The position numbers and the translations under genes were made by a program. A DNA stretch of 64,000 bases, taken from positions 7,849,697 to 7,913,696 of the forward strand of contig LNAC01000030.1 of NCBI GenBank assembly GCA_002007465.1. Reading direction: 5' to 3'. The notes beneath the pieces were generated by a model. That model did no database searches, had not been told where the DNA came from, and saw only the letters and a program-made list of their open reading frames with translations. Shown here piece after piece: positions 32,316 through 44,389 of the stretch. This DNA is from Ailurus styani. Lineage: Eukaryota; Chordata; Mammalia; Carnivora; Ailuridae. Within the stretch, counting starts at the first letter, position 1; each line of letters starts with the position of its first letter.

Positions 32316-32569
32316 TGCAAGGCTCCCTGAACAAGTCACTTTCCCTCTTTGACCTCAGTCAGATGAAGGTGCTGGAGGATGTGATTGCCAGAGTCCCTCA
32401 GCCTGCTTCTCAGCCCTGCCCTTGCTGTCTGGCACTGCCCAGTGCCTTCCTCTGCCCCTCCACCAACAGTCTCTCCCTCAACCAGACCGATGTCTGCCCT
32501 GACTCCTGAACACAGTATGTGCAAGTTCCTAATCCCATCTTAGCTCTATCTGCTTTTGCTAGGATGTGT

Positions 32570-33215
32570 GCAGTAGACTCTCAGTTGTCTTCCCACATTC
32601 ACCTTGCTACACCCCAATTTTTCTTCTTACAATAGCCAGAGGTGTCTTCTTAAAATACAAATCTCCTTCTGTCATTACCCCCACCTCTCCCTAAAAAAGT
32701 CCCTTTGAGGTCACACTGCCCTTAGGATAGACACAGAATCCTTCTCATGCCGTATGGGGCCCCACAGGATCTGGCCTCTGCCTACCTTGCCTGCTCCTTC
32801 TGTGCATGTTCTCCCCTCAATCTCTGCAGCCACATCAATTCTCTTTGGGTCCCCTGTAATCTCTGTGTTCTTTCTAACCCCAGGGCCTTTGCATGAGCCA
32901 TATCCTCTACCTGGAATGCCCTTGCCAGCCCTCATTCCACCCTTTCACCTATTTTACTCCTGCTTATTCTTTCTTTCTCAACCCAAGTGGCACTTCCTCA
33001 GGGAAACACCCCCTGAGCCCCCCCCCAGACTAGGCCCTCAGAGAATGCCACCCACCCCCCAGGGCACTCCTCACTACTGGCGAGCGCACATTTATGAGAT
33101 CATCCTTCTCCTTGGGGGCAAGGGCTGCTCCTATGCTCCCACCCCAAACCCCAGCACAATGTCTGGTTCTCAGACACTCAGTAAAGTTTTGTTGAATTTT
33201 TTTTTGCTTAACACC
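32570..33215 (+). repeat. L2 LINE 3' region
   Basis: ATGGGGCCCCACAGGATCTG, GGCCTTTGCATGAGCCATAT, CAATGTCTGGTTCTCAGACA in plus-strand order, ending GTAAAGTTTTGTTGAA. Confidence 0.85.
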
Positions 33216-33249
33216 CACTTGTTCACAAAATATTGACCCATATAAGGTG

Positions 33250-33410
33250 TTCTTGTTTGACCCTCCCTGTGACCTTGCAAAGTAAGCAGGACTTGAAGTA
33301 TCATAATCTTTATACAGTGTGAAGCTTTGAGGAGCAAGTTGCTTTGTCTAAGATTACCGAGTAAGGAAACGGCCAGGGTGCAGGACTCAAACCCAGCTCT
33401 CCCACCGGCA
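33250..33410 (-). repeat. MIR-like fragment
   Basis: Decayed reverse MIR order around TTGTCTAAGATTACCGAGTA and CAGGACTCAAACCCAGCTC. Confidence 0.5.
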
Positions 33411-33679
33411 CTTCTCACACCCGACCTCTTTCTCCCGGGACCCCAACCCTCCCTTTACCATCTGCCAAAACTTACTTTTGTATCATTTGTTGTTTTGTCT
33501 CCACTGCTAAATCTTCCATCTGACCTTCCACGGTTCTGGAAATAAGGGTCACAGGCAAGGTTAGAAGTCGACAGGGCCTTGAAAGTGAGGGTCAGGTCCT
33601 CGGGTACACAGGAGAGAACCGGGGTACAGAGCGGGCCTCTGCAAAGCAGACTCATCCCTGAGGAACAAAAGGACCCTGA

Positions 33680-34660
33680 GCACCAGCCATGCATTGGCCC
33701 CCGTTCTCAGGGCAGAGCGCACCGCAGGGAACGAGACAGACTCAGTCCCCGATTTACAGTTGCCAACATTCTACCAGGGAAAGATAATAAATAAATCTGA
33801 CAATTTCAGAATACGGTATGTCTTACAAAGAAAAAAAAAATTAAGGGAAAAGGGATAGAGAGTGATCGTCCATGGCGGTCAGAGAGGGCCTCTCTGAGGA
33901 GATGACGTTTGAATTGAGACCCGGATGATGGGAAGGAGGNGGGGGGGGGGGGGAGAACATTCCAGGAAGAGCAGACATTTAATGCAGAAGGCCCAGACAG
34001 CAGGCCTGGGTGCCCAGTGCACGGTGAGCAAGGGGGATGGTGGGGCCTAGTGCAGAAGGAGCAGGGACCAGGGACCAATCACAGGGGATCTGGAGGTCAC
34101 GGTGAGCAAAGTGACCTTTAGGCCTAATGTGATGGGAAGCCAGCTGGAAGTTCTGAGTGGGAGAGTCCTGCGAGCGGATGCACGTTCGAAAAATACCGCT
34201 CTGTCCACCACGTGCAGATGGACTGTGGCAGGATGGGCAGGACAACCAAGTGAGAAGCGGCTGGTCATGCAGACCAGGCTGCGGGGTGGTGAGAAGTGAT
34301 CGGAGGGGGTGAATCTCGGCAGCAGACCCATAGGAGGTGCTGATGAATAGGATATAGGGCGTGAGGGACATAGAGGAAGCCAGGATGACTCCTGGATTTG
34401 CGATCTGGGCAATATTTATTTATTTATTTATTTATCCGGCGGGGGAGGCGAGGGCCGATGCACATGAGGCGGGGGGAGGGGCAGAGGGAGAGGGAGAGAG
34501 AGAATCTGAAGCAGGCTCGATCTCACAACCCTGAGATCCTGACCTGAGCCAAAACCAAGAGTCTGACAATCCACTGAGCCACCCAGGTGCCCCGGATTTG
34601 AGCAACTTTTAGTGGGCTGCGGAGCTTGGGGGTGAGCAGGGATGGGGGGTGGGTGATGAT
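33680..34660 (-). repeat. L2 LINE 3' region, split by an old can-SINE
   Basis: GTCAGAGAGGGCCTCTCTGA, CATTCCAGGAAGAGCAGACA, TAATGTGATGGGAAGCCAGC, GCCAGGATGACTCCTGGATT are reverse L2 words in order over nearly 1 kb. A single N sits at 33940 within a G-run. The SINE lies at 34405-34593. Confidence 0.85.
34405..34593 (-). mobile_element. can-SINE (older subtype)
   Basis: TTTA-rich tail side, GGCAGAGGGAGAGGGAGAG body, CTGAGCCACCCAGGTGCCCC head, reverse. CTGGATTTG and CCGGATTTG flank it. Confidence 0.88.
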
Positions 34661-35310
34661 CAGAGTTAAGAATGGGAGCATATTAAGTTTGAGATGTCAA
34701 CAAGACATGCCAGTGGCCCAGTGGAATGGGCAGGTGGATTTAAGAAGCCTTGGGTGGGGGTCATTAGTGTAGAAATTCGACCAGGCAGGTCACCTGCCTC
34801 CTGCCTCCCATGCTTTTCCCGCCATCTGTCTCTCTGTCCCGCCATTTCTTGCTGCCACGGTGGCTCCCCTCTGGGAGCAGGCTGCAGAGACGGGCCTCTG
34901 GGGTGATGCTGAGCCCTGCCCTCTGCTTTCCCCGCCTGCCCTGGCCCCGTTCCCTCGGCAAACAGCCCCAGGCCTCCAGGGCCGCTGTATTTCAGAAAAG
35001 CGTTCCAGTCTGGCAAAGCAAATATAGCCGAGGAGAAAGGCAACACCTTGCAAAATAGCACCAGGCCCCCAAAGGAGATTTTCTTGGCCTTGCCTTTAGC
35101 TTTCTCAGCTGGCCGCAAGCCAAGAATGTGTCCTGTATTTTCTTCTTTGGTCCCTCCCCACCGCCCACCATATCCCTGGTGTCTGCAGTTCCCAGAGTGT
35201 TAATCTCCCATTGCAGGAATGGGAGACCTCAGCAATGGCCCCAGGGGTGCACAGCTGGCCTGGGCCAACCTCGTCCCTCCCACCGAGCCCTGGGCTTCCA
35301 GTGGAATGGT
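34661..35310. other. No gene recognised
   Basis: Unique-looking, GC-moderate. A 150-codon minus frame (34666-35118) has no recognisable domain. Confidence 0.45.
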
Positions 35311-35314
35311 GGGA

Positions 35315-35520
35315 AAGAGTGTGGGCTCTGGAGCGGAACCGCCAGGTTGGAGTCCTAACTTGGCAGCTGTGTGACCTCAGGCAAGTTATTTCCCTCTCTG
35401 TGCCTCAGTCTCCTAGGATACTAGTACTCAGGACAGGTCTGTGGTGAGGCGAGAATGTTATTCATATATGTAAGGCTCAGAAGGGTGTTTGGACACAGTA
35501 AGTGATCAGTAAGTGATTCT
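35315..35520 (+). repeat. MIR SINE
   Basis: GTGTGACCTCAGGCAAGTTA and TGTGCCTCAGTCTCCTAGGA in plus order. Confidence 0.8.
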
Positions 35521-35639
35521 GAGTATGATTTTCCTGGGCTTGGTCAAGATAAAGAACACGGGCCCTGGAGGGGCACCGCCAGCGTTCAGGTGCCAGCGCC
35601 ACGACTTTCACTGAACTCCCGGGTGCCTTGGGCTTCTGT

Positions 35640-35685
35640 GTAGCAGAACCGTTCTCGCAAGCGTAGCAGAACCGTTCTCGCAAGC
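35640..35685. repeat. Perfect 23-bp tandem duplication
   Basis: Two identical copies beginning GTAGCAGAACCGTTCTCGCA. An imperfect 18-bp duplication (GCTTGTCGGGCCC then GCTTGTTGGGCCC) follows at once. Confidence 0.95.
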
Positions 35686-35709
35686 TTGTCGGGCCCGTGG
35701 AGCTTGTTG

Positions 35710-36360
35710 GGCCCTTACCAGCGCCTGGCATGGGGGTCTGCGTGCTCCGTGGCTGCAGACTGGGGGGAACGCAGGGCACTTCCGTCCCCCCGCTTCCTGC
35801 ATTCAGCTCAGACCCCTCACCTCTACAGGTCAGGCTGCGATTCACCCCCTGACAGACTTCCTGCTGATGCTGGGAATGCCACCAGGAGGGCCCCAAGGAA
35901 TGCGAGTCTTGCTTCCGTGACTTAGCACGTTGCCATCATTGCAACACAGCTAGCGCAGGAAGGGCTCACAATGTGGTCTTCAGTCATGTGAGGACCTCAG
36001 CGTGAAGATGTTAATGAGCTCTCTTCCTGAGAGGGATTTGGGAAGGGAAAGCGTGCTCTCCCATCACGCCTCTCCTCCGGGCTCAGACCCGCAGGCCGTC
36101 CTGGTGCCTGCGGCAAGGGCTTCTGGCTTCTTTACTGGGTCTGCCAGCCCGGCCCAACCCACCTCTCACCACACAGGTCCTGCATGACCCCACCTGGACT
36201 TCTTGGGCTTTCTGGCCCCAGGGCCTTTGCTCATTCTAATCCCGTCACCAGAATCACAGCCCTCTCCCCTGTCCCCATTCACACTGCTCCTCGCATCTCT
36301 CTGATGGTCTCTGTCTGGGTGTCTGAGCCTCCGCACACGGGACATGGGGGGCAGAAGGTT
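35710..36360. other. No gene recognised
   Basis: GC-moderate intergenic sequence. Part of 36190-36310 resembles decayed L2 (GGGCCTTTGCTCATTCTAAT). Confidence 0.4.
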
Positions 36361-36365
36361 TCTTT

Positions 36366-36520
36366 GTGGTGGAGATTGTCCTGCATGCTGTAGGCTGTTT
36401 GTCACCACCCCTGGCTTCTACTCACTAGAAGCCCGCGGTGTCTTCCCAGCGGTGACGGCCAAAAATGCCTCCAGATGTCACTAAATGTCCCCCAGGGTGC
36501 GGTGGGGTTGGGAACCACTG
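36366..36520 (-). mobile_element. MER20 (hAT-Charlie)
   Basis: GATTGTCCTGCATGCTGTAG, AATGCCTCCAGATGTCACTA and the terminal TTGGGAACCACTG, reverse orientation. Confidence 0.85.
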
Positions 36521-36524
36521 GTGT

Positions 36525-37285
36525 ATAATATAAGAGAAGATTTTGGGGTTGGCTGGGACTTGGCTTTCCACCCTGGCTCTGCTCCTGCTCACTGTGGGGC
36601 TGGGCCAGAGCTGCGTGGGCCTCGGTGTGCTTGGCTGCAGAATGGGCACAAGGTAGCCTGTCCTGGAGATGACATTTTAAAACCATCCCAGTAATAGAAG
36701 CTAAAATTCCGGTGACAGTAACACCATTTGACTTGGGCTACATTTCTCCTCCCAGGCTCCTCTTTTCAGGGAACGGCACCCCTGTCCCTCCACCCACTTC
36801 GGGCGGGCCCTGAACTCTGGAGTCACCTTTGATTTTGACAGCCCACATTGCCCATTGGCAAATGCTTTTGGTACCTCCCACACCACCCCAAAGTAGCCCT
36901 TCTCCCCACTTCCACTCTGTGCCCCGTATCCCTCGGTGGACACTACAGCAGCCTCCTCCTTCCCTGGCCTCCCCGTTCCGCCCCTCCTGGTCTAGAATCC
37001 GCGGTGCACACGGCACTTGAGGGGTCTCCTTACAACGAACTCAGTCAGACTTGAGTCGGTCACAGTCGCTGTCCCAGCCTTGCCTGGCCCCCCAACCTTG
37101 CCCAGCAGGTCCCATCTGCTCTGGCCTCTTCCTCAGACAGAGCTGTGACCACTGTGCCACTGGCTTCTGGCCTCGGCACTCACCTGGCGGGTGTCTCCAC
37201 TCTAGTCACATTCCCGCTCCCAGGAGGTCCTGGTTGGGGGGCAGGCCCTGCCTGCCTCCCCCCTACAGCAGCATCCTCCCCAACC
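36525..37285. other. No gene recognised
   Basis: Unique-looking with MIR-like traces at 36560-36680. No exon supported. Confidence 0.4.
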
Positions 37286-37289
37286 CCAG

Positions 37290-37750
37290 TTACTCTGGGC
37301 CCCTTTATCCCACTTCATTCTCTCGTGGCCTTTATCACGATTGAAACTCTGCTCTTCATTTGTTTACAATCTTGCCCTATGCATAGCCTTCCCCGACCAG
37401 ACAGGTCAGCTTCTTGGGAGAGGGGCCTGGTCCTGCCTGCTGTGCGTCCTCACGGCCACACACAGGCATCCGGTAAATGCTCGGTGAATATGGGAATCCA
37501 GCTGTAAGGGGTTGTCCATCTTTAAAACACAGTTCGAATGTCGTCCAGCCCCCCTCCTTTCCCCAAATGGAAGTCCTCTTTCCCTCCTCTGGGTGTCCGA
37601 AGCGTCTGTATCTCTCCCCCCGGCTGAATCCCTTGGCCCTGATTTTCCCAGCTCTGCAGTGAGCTCCAAGAGAGCAGCAACCCGAGCCGACTTATTTCTG
37701 TGTTCTACACAGAGCTTGGCACAAAGAAGGTTCTGCATAAATGCAGAGAG
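37290..37750 (+). repeat. L2 LINE fragments (two colinear pieces)
   Basis: First piece ends with CGGTAAATGCTCGGTGAATA (to about 37500). Second runs from CTGTATCTCTCCCCCCGGC to TGGCACAAAGAAGGTTCTGC. Confidence 0.7.
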
Positions 37751-37904
37751 GAACTGTGGGTGCCTAAGGAAGGCTGAGAAGGGCCCTGTGGTTTGCTGAT
37801 CATTTCAGAAGCTTAACAGACAAATTTCACATCCCTTGCCATAGCAAATTAGAGACAGCACCAAATTCTGCGACAGTACAGAGAGGCAGGGCTTAAGTCC
37901 CCTT

Positions 37905-38320
37905 GAACCTGGGTGGGCCACGACAGCTCTGACCAACAGAATATAGCAGAAGTGATGCCCTTCCAGGTCCTGGGTGGGGCCTTGAGAGACTGTTGCTTCT
38001 ACGTGCTGTCATGGGAGCCTGGAGCTGCCATGGGGGGCAGATCTTATGACCTTGACTGGAGAAACCTGGCGTGGAGGCCCCAAGACTTCATGGAGGGGGA
38101 GCGCAGCCCAGCTGAGCCCAGCCTCACCGCCACCCCGACAGAACTGCCTGGAATGCAGGTGAAGCTTCAGAGAAGCCCAGCTGAGCCAAGCAACAGGAGG
38201 CAGGCATCCAGAGCTACATCATTGCTCCGCTGACCCCTGCCCAGATGCCCAGCCCACAGGAGCGTGAGATGCAATGAAGTGTTTGCTTTAAATCACCAAC
38301 TTTGTAAGAGGTTATCAGGA
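37905..38320 (+). repeat. MaLR/ERVL-like LTR remnant (tentative)
   Basis: GACCAACAGAATATAGCAGA near the start and TTTGCTTTAAATCACCAACT near the end match the layout of a known class of old mammalian LTRs. Decayed; non-coding. Confidence 0.45.
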
Positions 38321-38489
38321 CACATGTCAGCTCCGTGGAAGGCAGCTGCCCGGGCAAGAGTCTGTAGCTGTGAGCAGTGGGAAGGTTCTGTGATCTGTGA
38401 GCGAGGTTTGCAGTCAGTATCGCAGGAAGACGGGGCATTCCCTGGGGCTGCCCTTGCCCCAGTGAATTGTGCCAAATACAGTAGGACAT

Positions 38490-38650
38490 GATCTGATTTA
38501 GTCCTCACAGGTAGGGCTTAGCCTCCCCATTCTGTAGATGAAGAGACTGAGGAACAGAGTGATTACAAAGCTTGCCCAAAGTTACTCAGCTCACAGTGGG
38601 CAGAGTAGGTTCTGTGGCTCCAAAGTCCACCCTTTTCCCACTCAACCAGG
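38490..38650 (-). repeat. MIR SINE
   Basis: GATGAAGAGACTGAGGAACA with CCAAAGTTACTCAGCTCACA, reversed MIR order. Confidence 0.7.
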
Positions 38651-38654
38651 CAAG

Positions 38655-39050
38655 AACACAAAACTCTTCCTCCGCAGAGGTTTTCAAACCTCCCCTCAGT
38701 CCTGAGGGATTGCTGATCCCTCGCCCTGCCTTCTGTTTTCTTTGCCAGCCCTCAGCCCTCATGGCCAGGCCTTGGCTCTGGGACTGGAGCTGGCACGGGG
38801 CCAGCATCCCCAGGGCCCCAGATCTGCTGGGTTTCCCCTCTGTCATGGGAGGCTGGCGCTTAGGTATCTCTCAAGGGTGGAACCAGGCGGGTTTGTAAAG
38901 GGCTTAACAAAATACCCGTTTCACAGCTCCAGGAGCCCAGCAAAGCCAAGCGCTCCATGCAAGGTTCTTAGNATTATAATAATGGTCGGAAGCCTTGGGT
39001 GGGGAGGGGGGAGGAGCGGGGGCTGCGAGCTCAGGCCCCTTCCTTGGAGG
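38655..39050. other. No gene recognised
   Basis: GC-moderate. A single ambiguous base (N) is at 38972. Confidence 0.5.
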
Positions 39051-39054
39051 CGTG

Positions 39055-39200
39055 ATCTTGAACCAATGACTTAGTTTTCTCATTTGTCAAGTGAGGAGTG
39101 TTAGACCTCCCTTCCATGGTAATTTTGAAGATAAAAGGATTTAATGTTAGTGAATTTCTAGAACAATGCTTGACATGCACTGGAGCTTATTAAATATTTC
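39055..39200 (+). repeat. MIR SINE, 3' half
   Basis: CTCATTTGTCAAGTGAGGAG and TCTAGAACAATGCTTGACAT. Confidence 0.7.
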
Positions 39201-40030
39201 TTGATGAATTCATGAAGTGTTGGATAACTCTATGACGTCGAGGGGCATGCTCAGGTCTGGATCCCATGTGGGCTGGCTGGCTCTCAGCCCTCACTGTGCT
39301 TGGCATACAGTAGGCACCTAATACGTATTTGCTGAAAAAAATTCTTCTAAGTCCAACCTAAGGTAGTCATTTCCAGGCACAATAAAAAATGATATAATTC
39401 ATTCCAAAGCAGACAGAATTTATTCAGGTGACAGTAATACGTCTGTTCTTCAGACCCCATATCAGGCAGTCTTATCTGTGAACCAGGAAGTAAGTAAAAA
39501 TAAAAAGTCCTCTGGGCACACAGAACAAGGCAATATAAAGTTCATGCACCAATACCTACGACTTTTCTCCTGGAAGTACTCTCTGATCCTCACTTTTAAC
39601 CTAGTTACTCTTGGTTTACAAAAAAATCCAACAGGCATCACATGGTGCTTTCAAAGCCCACCCCAGACCCGAGATGGACAAGCCCCCGAAGACACAGAAG
39701 TGCTTGGGCAGGAATGATTCCAATGGGAAATTGGGCTGCGCATCCATAAAATAGGAATGATAACAAAATTCAGTACAACCCCATGATAATGTGAATTTTA
39801 GTGAACCAGCATGGGCAACAGGCTCCTGGTCCCCCAAAGTCAAGACCAGCTAGCCAAGCAGGCTGCTCTCACTTTACAACACACAATCTTGCATTTTGCA
39901 TGGTTAGGCTCTTCGGGCTCCACTTCTGCTGTATGGCGGGTTTTAGAGGCGACAACATTACTTCATGTAAGCCAGGAGTTTCTGTGCGCTTCCTCTTTTG
40001 ATCCCCACAACCAGCCCATGAGATGGGTGT
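39200..40030. other. No gene recognised
   Basis: Short L2-end trace at 39300 (CAGTAGGCACCTAATACGTA). Otherwise unassigned. Confidence 0.4.
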
Positions 40031-40035
40031 TATTG

Positions 40036-40228
40036 TCCCTTCTCAGCCTTGCCACTGTTGAGATTTGGGGACAGATAATTCTTGCGCCCTGCAGGAGGCC
40101 AGCAGTCTCCCTGCCCCTAACGGCTCAATGCCAGGTACACCCCCCACCTCTGGGTTGTGATGAGCACAAATGTCTCCAGACGATGCCCGATGCTCCTGGG
40201 GCTGAACCACCCCCAGTTGAGAACCTCC
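40036..40228 (-). mobile_element. MER20 (hAT-Charlie)
   Basis: CACAAATGTCTCCAGACGAT and the terminal CCCAGTTGAGAACCTCC in reverse orientation. Confidence 0.8.
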
Positions 40229-40229
40229 A

Positions 40230-40345
40230 TTAGAAGCCTGGAAACTGAGGCTCAGAGACGGTGAGGGTTGTCCAGGGTCATATAACTCAGGAGTGCTGAG
40301 CTGGGATTTGTGCCCAAGTCCATTAGTTCTGAGCTCCTAAGACGA
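40230..40345 (-). repeat. MIR SINE
   Basis: GGAAACTGAGGCTCAGAGAC and GGTCATATAACTCAGGAGTG. Confidence 0.75.
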
Positions 40346-41315
40346 TGCCCCACAGAGACTGTTGTGAGGCTCGAATGGAATTATCTTCTGGAATAAAGGT
40401 CACAACTTGCTGTTCTGAAGCCTCTAGTGAGAGCCCCTTGGGGATGACCTTTGTTCGTGGGGACAAATTCCCATGAACTTCACCCTTGACCTTCTAGACC
40501 TTTCCCCTTCTGCCTTTCCTTGAGGGTTTCTTCCCAGTTTCCTCTCCATAAGGTAGAGGTAGCAAGGATGGGCCATATCTGGGACCTTGTACCCCATTTT
40601 TGATAGGCTCCTGGTTTCTTTAAAAAGTCATTTCCTAGGAAGAAATAGCCCTACTCCTTTCCCCCAGTCTGGGTTGACAGGGTTATTTCCTGAGCTGTTT
40701 GCCTTGGCACAAGTCAAGGATGGCAGTTAGGTTGGATGGAACCCAACAACCCCAGTGAATTTGGTGGGGCACTGTGTCGAGAAGGATTCTGAGGTCCTGT
40801 CTGGGCTTAGTGGGGAAGAAGATTGTGCGGATAGTGGGTACAAGGGGTAGAGGTGTACTGAACCATTTCTGTCCCTGTCTTAGGGCTAGAGGGAGCTGAT
40901 TCTCCCAAGCATGTCCTGGGTCAGGAAGATGGGCTCCAGAAGGCAGGCCTGTGACGAAGGGATGGAGCACCTGTGTCCGTCTGGGCCTCCTTCCCTGTGA
41001 TCAGGATGTGCAGCAATCTGGGCGTCCTAGGGAAGAGGGTTCTTGGGGGAGGGCATGTAGAGAGGGCACCTCTGGCTCACAGAGGTAGACAGGGAGCTGG
41101 CCATTTGCTGAGCTCACCAGATCGAGCGCTGAGGGTGTGTGGCGTGTGACACCGAGAACTTACCTGTGTGACCGTCTGCGTTTCTTTCCCTCATATCCTC
41201 CCTGGCCTTAGCAGCGTCTTGTTTAAAGAGTCTCATAAACAATGAATCTTGGATCACTGAAAAAATAAAGTTAAAAAACATAATAAAGTAAAATAACAAA
41301 ATAAAAATCAATTGA
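40346..41315. other. No gene recognised
   Basis: Intergenic. Bases 41225-41315 look like the A-rich end of an old retroelement (AATCTTGGATCACTGAAAAA). Confidence 0.4.
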
Positions 41316-41319
41316 ATTG

Positions 41320-41350
41320 ATAAATAAATAAATAAATAAATAAATAAATA
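41320..41350. repeat. (TAAA)n microsatellite
   Basis: Eight near-perfect TAAA units. Confidence 0.95.
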
Positions 41351-41604
41351 GTCTCAGCTGTGCTGTGGGGAATGAAGGTCAAAACTTCAAGGCAGACCAC
41401 TGAGGGGAGCGCTGTGCTCCTCTCCCCAGGACGGCAGGGATCAGGCGGAGGCCCCCAAAGAGAAGGTGAATCTCGAAGGACGGGGTTTGGAGCTGCCCGC
41501 TCTGCTGCCTACCTTGGAGGCTGTGGCTCTGCATGACAGATGCCTTATAAAACACTGCCCTCCCCAAGACTAGCGGCTGGTTCAGGTCTTGAGTTGGAGG
41601 GATC

Positions 41605-41641
41605 TGGGAAGAATTAACCGACTGAGCCACCCAGGCCCCCT
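41605..41641 (-). mobile_element. can-SINE head fragment
   Basis: Only AACCGACTGAGCCACCCAGG plus a short piece remains, reverse orientation. Confidence 0.6.
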
Positions 41642-41714
41642 TACAGTCAGATCTTTTATTCCAAACTGTGAAATGATGTATTTTTTTAAAAGTGCAAAGC
41701 ATGAACTTTTCTGG

Positions 41715-42230
41715 ATGTGAATTAATTCATTCAATAAGTATTTATTTATTTATTACACACATCTGTGTGACCAGTACGGTATCAGAACAGACAAAAATCC
41801 CGGCCCTCGGGTAGGTGACGCTCTGGTGAGAGAGACAACAAGGAGGAAGAAAGCAAAGTGTTAGCCAGTGAAAGTGCTAAGGAGGAAAAATAAAGCAGAG
41901 AAGAATAGGGGAAGGGGAAGTAAAATTTTAAATAGGATGGCCGGTGGAGATGAGAAGGTGAATGTTGAGTCCAATGCTGAAGGAAATGAGGCTTCCAGGC
42001 ACAAGCGATCAAGGAAGAACATGGTTGAGCAAAGAGCAAGTGCAAAGGCCCTGAGGTGGGGTGTGTCTGCCTATTATGAGGAATCTCTAGGAGCAGAAGC
42101 AGCATGATGAGGGGAGAGTGGGAGGAGAGGGATACTGAGAAGTGACAGGCCTAGGTCATACAGGATGTACAGGGCATGGTAATGAATTTGAATTTTCCTG
42201 TCAGTACAGAGGTCATGCCACACAATGTTA
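41715..42230 (-). repeat. L2 LINE 3' end
   Basis: ATTCATTCAATAAGTATTTA, AAAATCCCGGCCCTCGGGTA, GTGCAAAGGCCCTGAGGTG in reverse L2 order. Confidence 0.82.
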
Positions 42231-42417
42231 ATGGTGGTTTTCTCTGGAGAGCAGAATTTTAAATAATTTTTCTTTACTTTTTTGTTGTTTGTGTGTGCGT
42301 TTGCTTGTTAATACAATGAAGATATAAAGGCCACATATCCTTTAAGCTTTAAAAACATATGTGTTTTTGCTGAGATTTGCATCCCCCCCCCATATTTTAA
42401 GGCAATTCTTCTTCTTC

Positions 42418-42625
42418 TTCTTTTTTTTTTAAAGATCTTATTTATTTATTTGACAAAGAGAGACACACACACACAGCAAAAGAGGGAACACAAGCAGGGA
42501 GAGCGGGAGAGGGAGAAGCAGACCTCCTGCTGAGCAGGGAGCCCAATGTGGGGCTCGATCCCAGGACCCCGGGACCATGACCCGAGCCGAAGGCAGACGC
42601 CCGAAGACTGAGCCATCTGGGAGCA
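42418..42625 (-). mobile_element. can-SINE (older subtype)
   Basis: AAAGATCTTATTTATTTATT tail, GGGAACACAAGCAGGGAGAG body, CTGAGCCATCTGGGAGC head, reverse. Confidence 0.9.
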
Positions 42626-43820
42626 CATCACAAAGCTGGATTGGATTTGCCTTTTGGAAGATTTTTTTCCTAGAAGTAAAAAGCACCTGAAAACTTTTAT
42701 GGAATGAAGGGGGTAAAAAAAATATATCATCGTATTGAAAACACAAAGTAGAATACATTTATAGAGTGGGAAGTAATGTTTTCTTTCAGTCCAGGGATTC
42801 TGGACGTTGCCAGTGGAAGGACCACTGAGCGGGGTGCGGGGTGCTAGCAGAGGGGGGTGGGGGACAGGCGGTGCCAAGGGCATGGCTGGAAGCTGACTGT
42901 CCCCTGTCCCCTCTGTCCCTGTGCTAGGTCTTGTAACTACCTGGGCTCAGTGTTCTCCTCTATGAAAAGGGAATAGTAATTATGCTCACGTTAGCGCAGG
43001 AAATGAGCTGTTCAAGGCACGTTAAACAAGAGAGATTTAATATGGGGAATTAGAAGCTTACAGAACCACTAGAAGAGAACCAGCTTTAGGTTGGGTCTCT
43101 GGGAACCATGTCCAGAAGCGACACACCGAGGAGCTACTACAACTTTGAGGTCAGGCTCAAGACACAGCCCTAATGCTAATCACGGCTCAGGAAGGCAGAT
43201 CCAGAAGCCACCATCACAACTGCCTCCTGGCACTTGTGTTTAAAGGGCACCAGAATCTGCTGCAGAAAAATGTCCAGTCCTCCTCTCCCCCACCTACAAA
43301 CATCTCACTAGGGCATCTAATTGGTAGAATAACTCCTAACCAGAACCCTAGGTGCAAGGGAGTCTGGGAAATGTAGTTTTCACTTTCCAACCTTCTCGCC
43401 AAGATAGTCTGGGTCCTTTGGGAGCAGATGCAGGGACAGAATTAAACATGCAAGGATCTTACTAGGGGAGCTGCTTGAGTGAGAGAAAATAGGTGGGGAG
43501 CCAGGCAAGACTGGGAGACTGCAAAGCAAATCTGACTCCGAGTGAGGAGGAGATGGAGAAAAGGTTGCATGGGAGCATCTAAGGAAGTTTGGGCAAAGCC
43601 AAAGTCGATAAAGGACTCTGTGTCTCCAAGGACCGAGTCTGTGTTGGCATCCCGGTCTTCCATGGATCCAGCCCACGGGGATGGATCTCAGAGCTTGGCA
43701 ATAACCTTGGGCAATAACACCCTCCCCCGTTGTACCAAGTTTTCGAAGCATGGTCTCGCACCTGCTTCAGGAGGAGGAATGGAGTGGAGTGAATCCATCC
43801 ACAGAACCCACCCTGATAAC
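42626..43820. other. No gene recognised; old LTR-like stretches
   Basis: GGGAGTCTGGGAAATGTAGT (about 43360) and the 43435-43740 block look like decayed LTR or LINE sequence that I cannot name. Confidence 0.35.
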
Positions 43821-43824
43821 AAGA

Positions 43825-43925
43825 GCTGCTTCCTAGGGTCATCAGAGGGTTAGATGAGATGGTATGAGCAAAGCACTTAAACTGGAACACGACCTGCTAT
43901 AGAGTAAGCGCTTAGCGAATGGTGG
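43825..43925 (+). repeat. MIR SINE 3' end
   Basis: GTTAGATGAGATGGTATGAG, AGTAAGCGCTTAGCGAATGG. Confidence 0.65.
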
Positions 43926-44129
43926 AGCAGTTTGGAGATCCACAGACAAGGAGGTCCCTTCTGGCCCTCCAGGGCCCCTCTGCCCATGCTGAGTGTCCCG
44001 GAAATGAATACTTATAGGAGGATGTGTTGCAGGCTTAGAGGGGGTACGCTGGCTTCGTACCAGAATCATGACACACGTGCCAGGTTCCACCCTGGCCATG
44101 CTGATCCAGCTGGTGGGAGGTGCGGGCCG

Positions 44130-44345
44130 GACATACATAAGATTGAACAGGAGGCCTGCGTTTCTAAGACCAGAGCTGTAGGTATCTGGGGAAGGAGAGC
44201 TTAGGCTGGGTAGAGGGAGGGGAAGAACGACTTTGAAGAAGAGATGGAGCCTCAACAAGGTCTTGAAGAACGAATAGGAGTTCAAAGCGAAGAAGCAGAG
44301 GACATTCCAGGTGGAGGGAACAATGCATACAAAGGCCAAGTGGCT
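44130..44345 (-). repeat. L2 fragment
   Basis: AGAGATGGAGCCTCAACAAG, ACATTCCAGGTGGAGGGAAC, ATACAAAGGCCAAG. Confidence 0.7.
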
Positions 44346-44389
44346 CCCACAAGCATCTCGGTATGGTCAGATCAAGGATTTTTTCTTTC

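Noticed and set aside
31781..32320. 179-codon minus-strand frame
   Set aside because: Starts with TTG, no recognisable domain, no splice or promoter context; GC-rich chance frame.
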